Positions 45,551 through 58,096 of a stretch of 64,000 nt of DNA are shown piece after piece. The position numbers were made by a program, and so were the translations under genes. The DNA comes from Zea mays (taxonomy: Eukaryota; Streptophyta; Magnoliopsida; Poales; Poaceae). Each line of letters starts with the position of its first letter. Positions within the stretch are counted from its first letter, which is position 1. Location: assembly GCF_902167145.1 (NCBI RefSeq), contig NC_050105.1, forward strand, positions 139,361,988-139,425,987, written 5' to 3'. The notes beneath the pieces are model-generated. The model made no database searches. It saw nothing but the letters and a program-made list of their open reading frames with translations, and was not told where the DNA came from.

Positions 45551-45623
45551 CGCCCACCGTGGGGCTCGAACCCACGACCACAAGGTTAAGAGCCTTGCGC
45601 TCTACCAACTGAGCTAGACGGGC
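45551..45623 (-). tRNA. tRNA-Lys (anticodon CTT)
   Basis: 73-nt tRNA on the minus strand, GCCCGTC at the 5' end. The 7-bp acceptor stem pairs with GGTGGGC (two G-U pairs). The D stem is GCTC/GAGC, the anticodon stem CAAGG/CCTTG with loop CTCTTAA (anticodon CTT), and the T stem GTGGG/CCCAC with loop TTCGAGC. Discriminator base G; no CCA encoded and no intron. All stems pair, so it looks functional. A run of T after its 3' end on the minus strand (near 45530) could terminate Pol III. Confidence 0.95.
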
Positions 45624-46205
45624 ATTTGTTTTGAAGCATTAAACAAGGCTATTAGACCAACATTGCACCTGTATATTACAGTGAGAAAAACTATGTGAAT
45701 ATCTATATCGAGTCTTGTGGTTTTCTTTTAGGCTCTATACAAATATGTAGTTTTAATATCCAACTAAAGTTGGTATAGTGTTAGTTGTGGACATGTCAAT
45801 GATTAAGACTGCAGAAAGAACAGGATAGAACAAACCGGAACGGAGGTACTTGTCACTTGTGTAAAACAAAGTCGTTCACGTCGGACGGCTACATAAGCGG
45901 ACGCGCGAGAAAATAATTACTGGATTATTTATCATTGTTTTCTACATATTTATAGTTATAATATTTTTTCTACATATATAGTGCGAATATATTCTAAAGT
46001 TTGGCAAGTACCCACATGACAAATAAACTAAAATTAGAATTTCTCCTCCTCTTTCGTTATATTTTACAACGCTCTTCCTATGACAATTACCACACTATTA
46101 TGCCTCGATAAAAACTCTCATTAGTGTATGTGCTTTGTAGAGTTTTTAGGCTAGTAATTCTCATTTCTCAAAGCCAGGCTCGGTGGGGCTTCGGCTTCCT
46201 ACATG
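45624..46205. other. Unannotated A+T-rich interval
   Basis: No ORF or element end seen before the hAT element. Confidence 0.45.
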
Positions 46206-46213
46206 CCGCCAAC

Positions 46214-46879
46214 TAGGGATGGCAGTGGGTCGGGTTTTGTTCGGGTATAATAATACCCGACCCGATATCATACCCACCCCTTATACAAATATCCATACCC
46301 ACCAAGCCAATCGGGTAAAAAAATAGACCCGTACCCGTGCCCACCGGGTACCCGTCGGGTATCGGGTATCCGGTGGATATGCTGCTTTAAATATAAATCT
46401 ACATGTAAAATGATAAGCAACACAATTTATGACAGATAGGATTTAATGAACAACATCACAACATCTGAAATTGATAATCAAAGCAACATCATCAATTTAC
46501 AAAATCATAGTACAGTTGCTCATGGGCCGATTAGCTAGCCGGTTAGGAGAATAGAAATTAGGACTACAAGTACCAGGCTAGCAGCAGCCAACAGGGACAC
46601 GGGCCACACGGCGCTTGAGTTGGGCGCTTCCATTCTTGGTGGCCTTTGGGCCATTTTGCTTTGGTTCATGGTCCGAAAACACAACATGTGAAATTGTGAA
46701 TTAATATTTCGGGTATCCAGTGGATATCCATGGGTAAACTATACTATCCGTACCCTACCCGACCTATTTCGGGTACCCGACCCGACATGATCCACGGGTG
46801 AGTTTTTCAACCCGTATCCATGTCCATCGGGTACGAAACCCGTGGGTATCCATACCCACGGGTCCAATTGCCATCCCTA
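46214..46879. mobile_element. Non-autonomous hAT element
   Basis: 666 bp, inverted ends TAGGGATGGCAGTGG and (right end reversed) TAGGGATGGCAATTGG, flanked by the 8-bp duplication CCGCCAAC (46206-46213 and 46880-46887). The interior has many GGGTA/TACCCG words giving local inverted repeats. No transposase. Confidence 0.87.
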
Positions 46880-46887
46880 CCGCCAAC

Positions 46888-47718
46888 CAGGCTCTGGTGC
46901 GTGACCAGATAACCCAATCGCCAGACGCCAGGGTGCTGTGTATCTCATGAGCTGGTGCCAGGCATGCAGCCACAGCTAGCCTACAGCCTACTAGGTTTTT
47001 TTTCTTTCTTTCTCACAACAACCTTTTCATAGAAGACAACTTATAACAACCTTTTTACGGCTCATAGCTAAACCAGCTATGTTCGGTTAGCCCCTTTCTG
47101 GCTAGAAGGCTTTCTAGCCGGGATAAGCTTGAAAACCCTCCTGCTCACAAGCAAGTGGGCGTTCGGCCTCGTGTGGGCTGTAATCCGGCCCACTCCAGCC
47201 TTTCTCCGTCACATCGACCCAGGAATGAAGCTCGGTCTCCAGTGCCGTGGTAAGCGCACGGGACGCAGACACGATAGAGCGACAGCGACAGGGCTCTTTC
47301 TGTCAGGCGTCTACTCCTTCTGGAAGCCACCTCCTGTCCTTTTGTGCTCTTCTTATTTTCCCTAGGGACTTCTTGCGTTTCATGATTTGTATATCCTGTC
47401 ATAGGGGACGCCATTGTCCTTGCATCCTGTGCACACCGGCCGATGGCCTCCACGAGCTCTACTCGCTCTCCCTATGCTATGCACCAGTGCCTATTGCTCG
47501 GTGCATCTGGTGACTGCTGGTGCAAGCAGTGCTGTCGGCCTGACCATGCTATACGCATGCTTATTCATGCTTGTGCTTTTCAATTGACAGGAGTGGATGG
47601 GAGAGAAGAGAAGAGCTGGAGAGGAGTGGCCTTGAGAGGTGCTCGATAGCCTGTGCAGGCTAATGTTGAATGTCTGTAATTTTGGTGGATACTTATGTGA
47701 TACCGAGGTTGTAAGTAA
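46888..47718. other. Unannotated interval
   Basis: A few short ORFs only, none with recognisable domains. Confidence 0.4.
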
Positions 47719-47985
47719 AATGGCCTCTATAGCTAAGTTGGTTTGGTGGTATGAGTATCACTCTTTAATTAAGTCCTGAGTTCGAATCCTGAAGGGAGCG
47801 AATTTCAGACTGATGTTAAAAAAGGTCACTCGCTGGTTCATTCCCCTTGTTGAGTGTATATGAGATGGACTGACCTATGGTGGCGGATCTAACCTCTAGG
47901 AGGCATACCCTCGTGCTGCAGAGGGCACGTATGGTGACCATTCTAAGCCGAGGTTCTGATTGAGGTTCTTTTAATATAATATTGT
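47719..47985 (+). repeat. tRNA-derived SINE-like repeat
   Basis: Begins with a tRNA-like head: an A-box-like TAGCTAAGTTGG and a B-box-like GAGTTCGAATCC. A tRNA-unrelated body follows and ends TTCTTTTAATATAATA. This is the layout of plant SINEs such as Au. The target duplication was not resolved. Confidence 0.45.
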
Positions 47986-49644
47986 GAGAACAATCTTTTC
48001 TCTACCAGCCGAGTTTTGATATTGAGCTTGTATGGAATGCTCTATTGGTATAGTTTAATTGTTTCTTAACCTGCAACATTCACATATGTTATGGTACTTT
48101 CTCAATTGAAGTTTCATAAGCCTTCTTATTATACATTTATACTTTGGACATCTGGGTGAGGCTACTAACACTATTTATTCCTGTCATTGGGCCTCCATGT
48201 TTCATTTTTCTATTAGTAATGTGACCAACTGACTATATGTTTTGCCAGCTACTTGCAAATGGAAATTCGGTAATATGCAACTCCACAGGAAAACTCATTG
48301 ACAATGTCTCCATATATTCTTACATATTGCTTCAAACGTAGGTCAGAAAACAGAGTTTGACTAGTGCAAGCATTATGCAACAATTTGTTCGAAATAACAG
48401 TAATTTAGCGATGAACAAAAATAATTCTGATAATAATAAAATGAGTAGTAGCATGTTTCATAAACGTATAATTCACTAGCATTTCACAATCTAGTGCTAG
48501 TGATTGAAAGAATACGAGAATAAACGACAGGAAAAATATAGCCATTCTCATAGTGGGGTTGTCGGCGCCAGAACAGTGCAAAAGAAGGAGGAAGAAGACT
48601 GGCGAGAATGACGATGTCGACGTGGAGGAAGCAAACGAACAACGAGCAATAGTGACGGCGCTTCCCAAAAACATGATATGACCCCTACCCCGTGTAGGGA
48701 CACGAGAGGAAGTAGGCTTCGGAGATCCTGCTTTCCCGACCCCGATGACACCTTTGTGCGGCGAATGGGAGAAGACAAAGGCAGCGTTGGTGGGAGGAGG
48801 AGAAAGTTTGTAACAAGGACGACACCTCACCCTCATTATATACACACGACACAACTAAGACAATTAAATAGCCGCGTAATCACAACACTAATCGAAATTA
48901 ATGTGAGAATAATTACTTATCAAAACAGGCCAGTGCACTGCGCACCCACAAAGTCGGACGCGAGAAATCGTCAGACCATACATGTCGTGCGGTCACGACA
49001 ATTGCTCGGCCTAGCAAGGCGAGCGCGTGCGTGGGTTCTCACTTTTTCTTCCCTCAATGGCTCCAACCAGGTAGAGACAACTCAATTATTTAAGTTGACG
49101 ACACTCCTAGAGTAGCATGGTGGTAATAAAGTTTTCACCATACCATACATATGTGAGTGGCCCTTGTAATTTATAGAAATTATTATTTAGGCTAAGCCCA
49201 AATTCTCTAACACAATCTGCACAAATCATGTCCTCCGTTTTTTCCTTTCAACATGACAATAATACGTCTCTCGGTCTCTACTACAACGGCGAGGATTCAT
49301 ACATATCTATTTTTACAATGTGGTTTGGTCCTTTGATCGAAAACAAAATTAGTGTCCAGAGAAATGAAGGGATCTTTGAGGAAGTTGTCCTTTTGATAAA
49401 TTTAAATAGCAAGAGGGTTCCTTTTTCATGGATACCTCCGTTTTTTCTGGTCATCAAAACAGTCCTACATGTACTATTATGTGAACATCACAACAAGACA
49501 CATGAGAAAATATAAGAGAACATTACATGGATATTACTCGAACAACCTAAAATATATCGAGTACTATGTGAGTACTCAAAGATTATCATAGAAGATCTTA
49601 CTTGCGTGATGTGAATGACCAAAAAGTATATCATAGAATATCAC
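47986..49644. other. Unannotated interval
   Basis: Short ORFs on both strands without recognisable motifs; A+T-rich at both ends. Confidence 0.4.
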
Positions 49645-49647
49645 ATG

Positions 49648-51127
49648 CACTACCAGAATTTGGCTATTTGCCGAGTGCCATATTCTTTGCCGAGTGTTTT
49701 TCTTCGGGCACTCGGCAAAGAAGCTCTTTGCCGAGTACCACGCAAAAACCCTCGGTAAAAGAAAACACTCGGCGAAGAATCTCTTTGCCGAGTGTTTTTT
49801 TGACACTCGGCAAAGGGCTCTTTGCCGAGTGTCACAAATACAACACCCGGTAAAGAGCTCTTTGCCGAGTGTTTTTTTTCCAACACTAGGCAAAGACAAT
49901 TTAAAAATCACATTTTAAAGTAGTAAATTAATTCAAATGAAAAAACTTTCAACTACAAATTTGTATAACTCATCATGATGTACAATTTATATATTGAACA
50001 TTTGTTCATATGACAAAATAAAAATAAATTTGTTCATAAAACCTATATCTCTCTCGTAGTTTATGAAACTACAAGAGAGACGTATAGAATTTGTGCATAT
50101 TGTTTGAACCATCATGTGAGATAAACAAATGACCAAACAACCAAAATAAAATTTGTAGATCTTGAGAAGTTATATAAGTTTATAATTGACAACTTTTTCA
50201 TTTATAGTCATATTGTCAACAAAAACTACGTCTGAATTTTAAAAAATTAAAATTTGAATTTTGAAAACGACTTCGAAAGAAAAAACCACTAACATGAAAG
50301 TTGTAGGTATTGAAGAGTTATGAAACTTTGTAGTTGACAATATTTTGGTTTGAAATCATCTTGTTATGCAAAACTATGTTTGAATTTTGAAATTTGAATT
50401 TTTCAAACTATCTCGGATGGAAAAACAACCAAAATAAAAGTTGTAGGTCTTGAAATGTAATAAAACTTTGTAGTTGACAATATTTTGATTTGAAATCATC
50501 TTATCATTGAAAAAATCGTGTGAAGTTTTCAAATTTAAAATTCAAATTTTGTAAATGGTCTCGGATGTAGAAACTATTAAAATAAAACTTGTAGATCTCA
50601 AAAAGTTATGCAACTTTATAGTTGGTCACATTTTCAAATGAACTCATTTAGTGCCTTAAATAATCAAATTACTCTCGGTTTGTTATAGTACGTGGGAATG
50701 AAAACGTAATATAAATATAATTGGTATAGTAGTGTAGTGGTATAGGACGGTATGCGCGAGAGGGAGGTTGCGAGTTCGAATCTCACCATTTACAAAACAT
50801 ATAAATTTGATTCAAAATAATAGTGAAAAATGATAGGGCAATGTGTAAGATAATATGTGTAGGGTTGGAGAGTTGTTCCTAGAATAAAAAAATGTTTTGT
50901 TGTTTTTTTAAAAAAAACCGATTCTTAATTTGCCGAGTGTTTTTCTTTATCGAGTGTTTTTCGACACTCGACAAAGTCTTTGCCGAGTGTCCGAAAAAAT
51001 TACTCGGCAAAGGTATTTGCCGATAAAATATTTGCCGAGTGTTACACTCGGCAAAGACTTTGCCAAATGTAAAATAGTTTTTGTCGAGTGTTTTAGACAC
51101 TCGACAAAAAATGCGATTCCGGTGATG
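49648..51127. mobile_element. Non-autonomous CACTA element
   Basis: 1480 bp. The left end CACTACCAGAATTTGG and the right end ATTCCGGTGATG (reversed, CATCACCGGAAT) are related termini, flanked by the 3-bp duplication ATG (49645-49647 and 51128-51130). Both sub-terminal regions are packed with TTTGCCGAGTGT / ACACTCGGCAAAG repeats in both orientations (49670-49890 and 50930-51110), as in maize CACTA families. The A+T-rich middle has no transposase. Confidence 0.85.
50725..50795 (+). pseudogene. tRNA-like segment inside the CACTA element
   Basis: TAGTGTAGTGG resembles an A box and GAGTTCGAATCT a B box with typical spacing, but the acceptor stem is not convincing. Possibly a decayed tRNA or SINE head. 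Confidence 0.3.
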
Positions 51128-51130
51128 ATG

Positions 51131-52700
51131 TATACACGAACATCACGTGCATCTTATGGAAACATAGGATTCAAGAGTATAAATAAACTACAAAGAGGAA
51201 AACATGAGAAAATATAAGAAAATAAATAATAAAAGTACCGTGATAGTGAAAAATGGAAAAATAGATACAATATTTAAAAACAACAATCAAATGTATATGA
51301 GTGTAAGAAAAATAAAATAAAATATCAAATAACTTATAAAAATAACATAATAAAAACACATAGAAAATCTGAAACACATGGATCCTACTACAGAACAACC
51401 CGTAGATATTATATCAATAATAAAATAAATAAATTATGGAACATTCCGTTTATCCTATGTAAACAACACAGAATACGTCATAGGATATATCATTGATATA
51501 GTGTGGACATAAAAAAATATATAATACAAAATCACATGTATGCTACGTGAAAATTATATATATCATGAAATACATAAAAAGTAAAACATCAACACTATAA
51601 AAACAAGAAAAAATAATTAAGTAGAATAAAAATAAGAAAGTATATAATAGAAAATGAAAACAAGAACATCTAAAGAAAAAAAATAAATAGAATAAAATGA
51701 AGAAGACAGGCAACATGGTTGACTAAAAATTAATGTTAAAATAATTAATATATTAAGATTTTGAAATATTAATAAATGAGAAAAGGGGGAAAACAAAAGC
51801 AAAAAATAAAAATAAACAGAGGCAAAGCTAAGGGTACTGGCTGCAGCGTCTCAGAATGGCCATCACAAAGGAGCGCAACTTTGAGTGGGCTGGGCCACGT
51901 TCGTACTTGTTTCTCGTGAGTCGCGTCCAGTACTGCTGGTTTGGTGGTCGCTGGTCGGCAAGTGACTTTCTCGCCCACCAGACCGGAAGAAGATTTCTGG
52001 CTGGCATTCCAAGCTAGTAATCAGCTTCCGGGTCGATGTGTCAAGCCATGGCTCAACAGACGGCAGCTTCCACTCATCTTTTCCGACTAGACTTGTAAAC
52101 GTTTTCAAGCTTCTGAAGTGTGAGAAATTGAAGTCAGTCTGAATCCGCAGCCAATTCCTCAGCGACGCTACATTCTCGTCGATCGGTTTTATATAATGAT
52201 GACACCAATGACTAACACAAATGCAAATGTCGATCGTAAGAGATCTTCACGATGAGACGGGTTGGCGGAGTATCACCTTCTGCTTCTGCTCGGACTCGGA
52301 GCAAGCAACCAAGATTCCATGCCGCTGTCGCTTGTCACCCTTGTATTCGCAAGCTCCAAACCTTGCCAGCGTAGCATGCCAGGCGTTTGCTACATTCGCG
52401 TTGTCATGGTGGGCTTTAGGGTAGCATTGCATTGCTTATTAGCGACAAGCATGGGCCTTTAGCTGCTCCGCGTAAACATACATTAAACACGAGACACATA
52501 AAGTTACGTGATTTTTTTTAAAGAAAAAATAACTGACGTCAACCGACAATCTTCACTATATATAAAGAGAACGATGTAAATACAAGAGTTGTTTGTCTTT
52601 TCGTGCCACTTGCAAGAGATGTATTTATAAGATGGACCGGCTAAGGTCTAATAAGAAAATAAATCCTCGCAAGACTCACGCTAGATTTTGAATCATATTG
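51131..52700. other. A+T-rich then mixed interval without genes
   Basis: 51131-51830 is strongly A+T-rich. 51830-52500 has higher GC but only short, motif-free ORFs. Confidence 0.45.
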
Positions 52701-52708
52701 CCACCTAT

Positions 52709-53485
52709 CAGTGGCGGACGCAGGACAAAAGTTCAGGTGGGGCCAATCTATAATGGAGAAATCACAAAAAAAAATGTTAAACTATAAGTGCTTTCTTGGT
52801 AATAGCATGAAAGTTAAGTTGTAATATCATGACTATTACTAAATAATATGGATATCGAAAATCCTTTTAGCGACGCCAAATCATCGATAGAAACTCCAAT
52901 CGATAGCATGAAAGTAAGCAAATGTAAGTATCAATGTAAGTAAAAGAACAAAACTATATAGAAAAAACATCGAAAACATCATTAAACCATCAATCTTATG
53001 GTGTCGTGGCAGCTTGCACTCTAGTGCGGAACAGTGGCCGAGTGGAGGCAGGCCGACCATGATGGGCTATCGGTTAGACGATGGGCTGGCAGTGGTGGCA
53101 GGCGAGCCGCAGGCTAGCAATGATGTCCTGACGATTGGGTGGGCGGCTTAGCAGTAGGCCAACGATGATGAGCTGACTGTTGGATGGCAGTTGGACATTG
53201 GCCACAATACTAGGACGCGCTAAGCAGGGGGGTTGGATGCTACGGACGTGCGGTTGATGCCTTTCTCATTCTGTGTTTTAGTCGATATAGGTCGTGGCCT
53301 AGGATGATGGGCTAGACCTTATGGGTTAGTCGATTGTATGATGTGGTAGACCCGATGTTTATCTAATTTAGTCTCATATACCTAATATTTTTTATTTTAT
53401 TGTATATACAAAAGGTAGGTATAAAAAGTCTAAAAATTGAGGTGGGGCCATGGCCCACTTTGCCCACATGGTGGATCCGCCCCTG
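52709..53485. mobile_element. Non-autonomous hAT element (CAGTGGCGG ends)
   Basis: 777 bp. The left end CAGTGGCGGACGCAGG and the right end reversed CAGGGGCGGATCCACC are hAT-type termini, flanked by the 8-bp duplication CCACCTAT (52701-52708 and 53486-53493). No coding capacity. Confidence 0.88.
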
Positions 53486-53582
53486 CCACCTATAATAAAT
53501 AAAGTATCATCAATCAACTCACTTTAATAACAAATAATTATTGACTTCAAAAGTCAATAGACTAAAATGCAATGCCAACTAA

Positions 53583-53825
53583 GGGTCTGTTTGGATCATC
53601 AAACATTTTGCTGGCTAGTTTTAGCACCTTTGGCTCCAAAGAGTCTAGCTAATTGTTTGCCCATTAGCCATTTGACCTTGTAAATAGATGCTGATACATC
53701 ATGACAAAGAAAACGACACCTAACCAAGACTCCAAACATATCCTAGCTAATTGTCGTGAGATATTATTTGTCGGCTAATTGTTAGCCACTTGCTAACAAT
53801 TAACTAAGAGGATCCAAACAGGTCC
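53583..53825. mobile_element. Tourist-type MITE (PIF/Harbinger)
   Basis: 243 bp, inverted ends GGGTCTGTTTGGATCATC and GGACCTGTTTGGATCCTC (right end reversed), flanked by TAA (53580-53582 and 53826-53828). Confidence 0.87.
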
Positions 53826-53828
53826 TAA

Positions 53829-54075
53829 GTCCTAGCATAGCTCAAACTTAGTTTTAGGAATCGTCTTTGTTAACATATTAGTAGGATTACTATGATCACT
53901 TATCTTGCAAACCTTAGCGTTACCTTCGGTAGTGACACCTCTGAAAAAGTGATATATCACCTCAATGTGCTTTGTTCTATTATTAAACATTTGATCTCTA
54001 GTCAGCTAAATAGCACTCTGGCTATCTTAATATATAGTAATGCAAGAAGTAACCCTAGAAAATTTAGAGTTTAAG
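53829..54075 (-). pseudogene. Remnant of a copia RNase H region
   Basis: The minus strand reads an in-frame but stop-riddled stretch with QSAI, NNRTKHIEVIYHFFR and TNMLTKT, the end of a Ty1/copia RNase H (compare [15 protein letters not shown] in element C). It belongs to a family unlike A-D. The Tourist MITE sits at its 3' end and LTR piece F to its right. Confidence 0.6.
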
Positions 54076-54120
54076 CCTCTCAACCAAATTGCTTTTTACA
54101 ACATTTAGAAATAGTCATAT

Positions 54121-55317
54121 TGAAAGTTGCCTAGAGGGGGGTGAATAGGCAAGTTAAAACTTTTTCAACAAAAACTAGAAGCAAACTGGGTAAAACTGAA
54201 TTGATCTCGAAATTCACTCAGTTAACTTTGGAAATGAGATGTTCTAAATGATCCACAGGGTTCAAAGTAGTAGATCTGAGAAGGGCACTTCTCAAAATCC
54301 ACACACCAAAAATATATAAACAAATCTTCCACACAATGGTGAGAGAACGATGAACACAAACAAACACAATGAGCAAGAACACAAGAGACACAAGATTTAT
54401 CCCGAGGGTCGGTCACACCACCAAGGTGCCCTACTTCCTCGTTGAGGCGCCCACAAAGAGTCGGGTCTCTTTCAACCCTAATCCTCCCTTTGCCGACTAC
54501 AAAGGTCAAACCTACACACTAATCTTTGCTCAAACGAGCGGGTAATACAAACTTTCTTGTGGTCTTCCACAAGATTTGGAGACTCACAAGAGACACCTAG
54601 TCGTCTAGGAGCTAGAAGCTCCAAGAGTAATGAATCCACAAAGAACTCGATGTAGTACCAAAGCTCGAATGAAGAAGAGCAAGAGAGATTTGGAGATGAA
54701 GCACAAAAAACGCAGCTCTCAAACTCACTCAAAGATTTCTCTCCAAAGATTTGAAATGGGAGAGGCAAGAGGTGAGAGAGAGAGAGAGAGTGGTAGGTGT
54801 TTCTCAGGTTAGAAATGGAGTTTTATGCGTGCTCTGCTGTGGGGAAGAGTGTGGGAGGTGTATATAAAGGTGCCCCCAAAAGCTGGTGGCCATTGGGGAA
54901 ATCTGACTGAAAAGCGATTGAACCGGTTGAACCGGATTCCACCAGTCGGTTTTCGGTTCACTGGCGGACTCAACCGGAGACTGGACCGGTCCCAAATTCG
55001 GTTTAACCGGTTTCAAATTTGGTTCAACCGGTTTCAAATTCGGTTCAACCAGTTTCAAATTCGGTTGAACCGGTTTTCCAAAAATCTGCACACGACTTTT
55101 TCTGTCAGGGCAAACTGGCAGGCTGGCAGTGACAGAGGGGAACAGTGCAGAAACTGGTTGAACCGGTTTTAGGTCCGGTTGAACCGGTTTTTGACCTGTT
55201 GCACAGATTTTGAGAAAACCGAAGTGAAACCAGGGTAAAATGGAAGTTTTAGATCAAGGATTTTGAGCTTTAGTACCAACACCAACCTTCTTTTTGGATC
55301 CCCCTTGATAGTACGAC
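54121..55317 (-). repeat. LTR piece F (same family as element E, opposite strand), truncated by G
   Basis: On the plus strand it begins TGAAAGTTGCCTAG, the reverse complement of the LTR end of E (GGCAACTTTCA at 58041). It matches E back to the GGGGGATCCAAAAAG block (55296 here, about 56617 in E), then is cut by LTR piece G at 55318. There is no primer binding site at its left edge, so it is a 3' LTR or a solo LTR. It contains an array of GGTTCAACCGGTTTCAAATT units (about 54915-55080) and a GA microsatellite (54775-54790). Confidence 0.8.
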
Positions 55318-55747
55318 TGAAAGGGAATTAGGCTTACACCTAGTTCCTAAATAATTTTGGTGGTTCAATTGCCCAACACAAATAATTGGACTAACTAGTT
55401 TGCTCTAGTGTATAAGTTATACAGGTGCCAAAGGTTCACAACAAGCCAATTAAAAGACCAATGTTGGGTTCAAAATAGAGAGCTAAAGGCATCCCGAAAG
55501 GCTCCCTGGTCTGGCGCACCGGACTGTCCGGTGGCACACCGGACAGTTCCGGTGCACCAGGGGACTTCGCACTGAACTCCTCAGCCTCGAGAATTTTCAG
55601 AGCCGGCGCGCTATAATTCACCGAACTATCCGGTGTACACCGGACAGTGTCCGGTGCTCCAAGAGGACGCGACTCTGGAACTTGGCAGCCTTGGGAATTC
55701 GCAACGGCTGGTCCGCTATAATTCACCGGACATGTCCGGTGTACACC
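55318..55747 (+). repeat. LTR piece G: first 430 bp of a Ji/Opie-type LTR, cut by element E
   Basis: Starts TGAAAGGGAATTAGGC like the LTRs of C and D and has the CACCGGACTGTCCGGTG palindromes. It ends at ACACC (55743-55747), where E inserted; the remainder must lie to the right of E, outside the window. Left flank ACGAC (55313-55317). Confidence 0.88.
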
Positions 55748-58041
55748 TGAAAGTGCATTCATCCCTTTTGTGAGTTTTGGTGATTTGGATAACAACACAT
55801 TTAAAGGTCTAACGAGTTTGCTAAGTGTTGAACAGGAAATTCAGTATGATGAACATACTTGAATAGTGTATAATGATTAGTGAACAAAGGTTCAACATGA
55901 GGTTAAATAACCAATGAGACAATGCAAATGGATATAATATGATCTCTACATTGGTTTGAATATATGGACAAGACCTGAGAAATCACTACATACATATGAT
56001 CAAAATAGAGGATGAAGTGATTAAGAGGATAGGTCAAGCCAAAGTGAATAAGATATGAGGAATCGTGAATTGGCTTGACCATATTACTATCAGTCCATAT
56101 ATGCTTCTATGAGAATCAAACTAGATCTTGATTGATCTTAACGGTTATATCTAGAAGACATTCAAGCAAGGTTCACAATATTGAAGAAATGATTCTCTCA
56201 ATGGATGCTCAATATGATGTGACTCAAGAATGGCTTGATAGGGTGAAGATAGCAAGGAAAGGGCTTCGAGGAACTAAGCGAAGGTGAAGGCCAAGCGACA
56301 GCTTGTAGACCGAGGTACCATGGCTAAGGTGAAGAAGAGAGTACTTGCACTAAGTCGATGAACTAATCAACTATGAAGAGTTATAACATGTTGATGCATC
56401 AGCAAGGTGACTTGAAGCCATGTTTTGAACTCATACATGGTGATATGGTACAAGTCACAGGGTTTGATTTATGTTTGCTTCAAAAGGTGAGACAAAGATG
56501 TTTGTGATCCTTATGAAGCAACGCCATGGAGAAATCACACATGAGACACCAATGACTCAAGGAGTTTACTTCATTATATTTTATTTAACTTGAGTATAGG
56601 AATCGTCGTACTATAAAGGGGGATCCAAAAAGAAGGTTGGTGTTTGCCAAAGCTCAAACCTCTCTATTCAAAAGCTATTTTTGAAAAGCAAAAATCTCTT
56701 TAACGTTCTATGGTTGACCGTGGTTAGGGTTGAGAAACCTAGAGTGTTCTTGCTAAAAAGCAGCTGAACTTCTTCAACTGCAGCTGAGCTTTCCAGCTGA
56801 ACTTGACTTCAGCTGAGTTGAGCTTCTTCAGCTGCAGCTGAGCTTTTCAGCTGAGCTGAACTTCAGCTGAGTTGAGCTTTCTCAACTTCAGCTGAACTCA
56901 ACTTCAGCTGTGAACCTCTTTGACCATACACCAGCTGAACTTGCCTCCGGGCAGTTGAGCTGGGGTTTTCTCTCCTAAACTCTCTGGTCAAGACCAGTTG
57001 AACTGGTCCTGAGGGGCAGTTCAGCTGGTCTCTGACCCCTCTGACCTCTGACCAACAGTCTGCAAGTCAGACTGGCAAACAGGTCGCCAGAGGTGTCAGG
57101 GGCGGTTCAACCGCCCTGGGGGGGGGGTTCAACCGGTCTGGTCAACCCTGACCAGTCTGCAGGTCAGTCTGCGCGTCAGTCTGCCAGTCAGACTGGCAGA
57201 CAGGCTGCCAGGGGCGGTTCAACCGCCCTAGGGGGCGGTTCAACCGGTCTCAGGCAGAAAAATCCGCCCAAACGGCTAGTTTTGAGCTCCACCTATATAT
57301 ACTCACTCCTACCTCTCACCCCACAGTAGTGAGCACGATTTGAACTCCATTTCTAACCCAAGAAACACCTCCCTCTCCCTCACACACATCTCTTGCCTCT
57401 CCCATTTCTAATCTTTGGAGAGGAACCTTTGAGTGAGCTTGAGAGCTGCGGTTTTTGTGCTCCATCTCTAAATCTCTCTTGCTCTTCTTCATTCGAGCTT
57501 TGGTACTACATCGAGTTCTTTGTGAATTCATTACTCTTGGAGCTTCTAGCTCCTAGACGACTAGGTGTCTCTTGTGAGTCTCCAAATCTTGTGGAAGACC
57601 ACAAGAAAGTTTGTATTACCCGCTCGTTTGAGCAAAGATCAGTGTGTGAGCTTGACCTTTGTGGTCGACAAAGGGAGGATTAGGGTTGAAAGAGACCCGG
57701 CTCTTTGTGGGCGCCTCAACGAGGAAGTAGGGCACCTTGGTGGTGTGACCGAACCTCGGGATAAATCTTGTGTCTCTTGTGTTCTTGTTCATTGTGCTTA
57801 TACGTGTTCTTCGTTCTCTCACCATTGCGTGGAAGATTTGTTTATATCTTTTTGGTGTGTGGATTTTGAGAAGTGCCCTTCTCAGATCTACTACTTTGAA
57901 CCCTGTGGGTCATTTAGAACATCTCATTTCCAAAGTTAACTGGGTAAATTTCGAGATCAATTCAGTTTTACCCAGTTTGCTTCTAGTTTTTGTTGAAAAA
58001 GTTTTAACTTGCCTATTCACCCCCCCTCTAGGCAACTTTCA
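55748..58041 (+). repeat. 5' LTR of element E
   Basis: 2294 bp, TGAAAGTGCA ... GGCAACTTTCA. Notable parts: an array of CAGCTG-centred repeats (about 56761-56935), inverted GGTTCAACCG words flanking poly-G (57104-57245), a TATATATA stretch near 57293, and the conserved GGAAGTAGGGCACC / CCGAACCTCGG block near 57730 shared with Ji/Opie LTRs. Confidence 0.85.
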
Positions 58042-58043
58042 AT

Positions 58044-58055
58044 TGGTATCAGAGG
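58044..58055 (+). other. Primer binding site of element E
   Basis: TGGTATCAGAGG, matching initiator tRNA-Met except for the last base. Confidence 0.85.
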
Positions 58056-58096
58056 CTAATCCTCGTTCTAACGCTTAACCGCGTGAGGAAAAGATC

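Noticed and set aside
45301..45612. Plus-strand ORF of 103 codons.
   Set aside because: Its end is antisense to the tRNA-Lys gene (VGLEPTTTRLRALRS) and there is no other support.
49576..49911. Overlapping ORFs with TLGKEL / CRVSKKH-type repeats.
   Set aside because: Product of the CACTA sub-terminal TTTGCCGAGTG repeats read in different frames.
54222..54768. Minus-strand ORFs of about 95 codons with counterparts at 57393-57939 in E.
   Set aside because: They match because both are LTR copies of one family; the peptide is not conserved in the related Ji/Opie LTR region and looks incidental.
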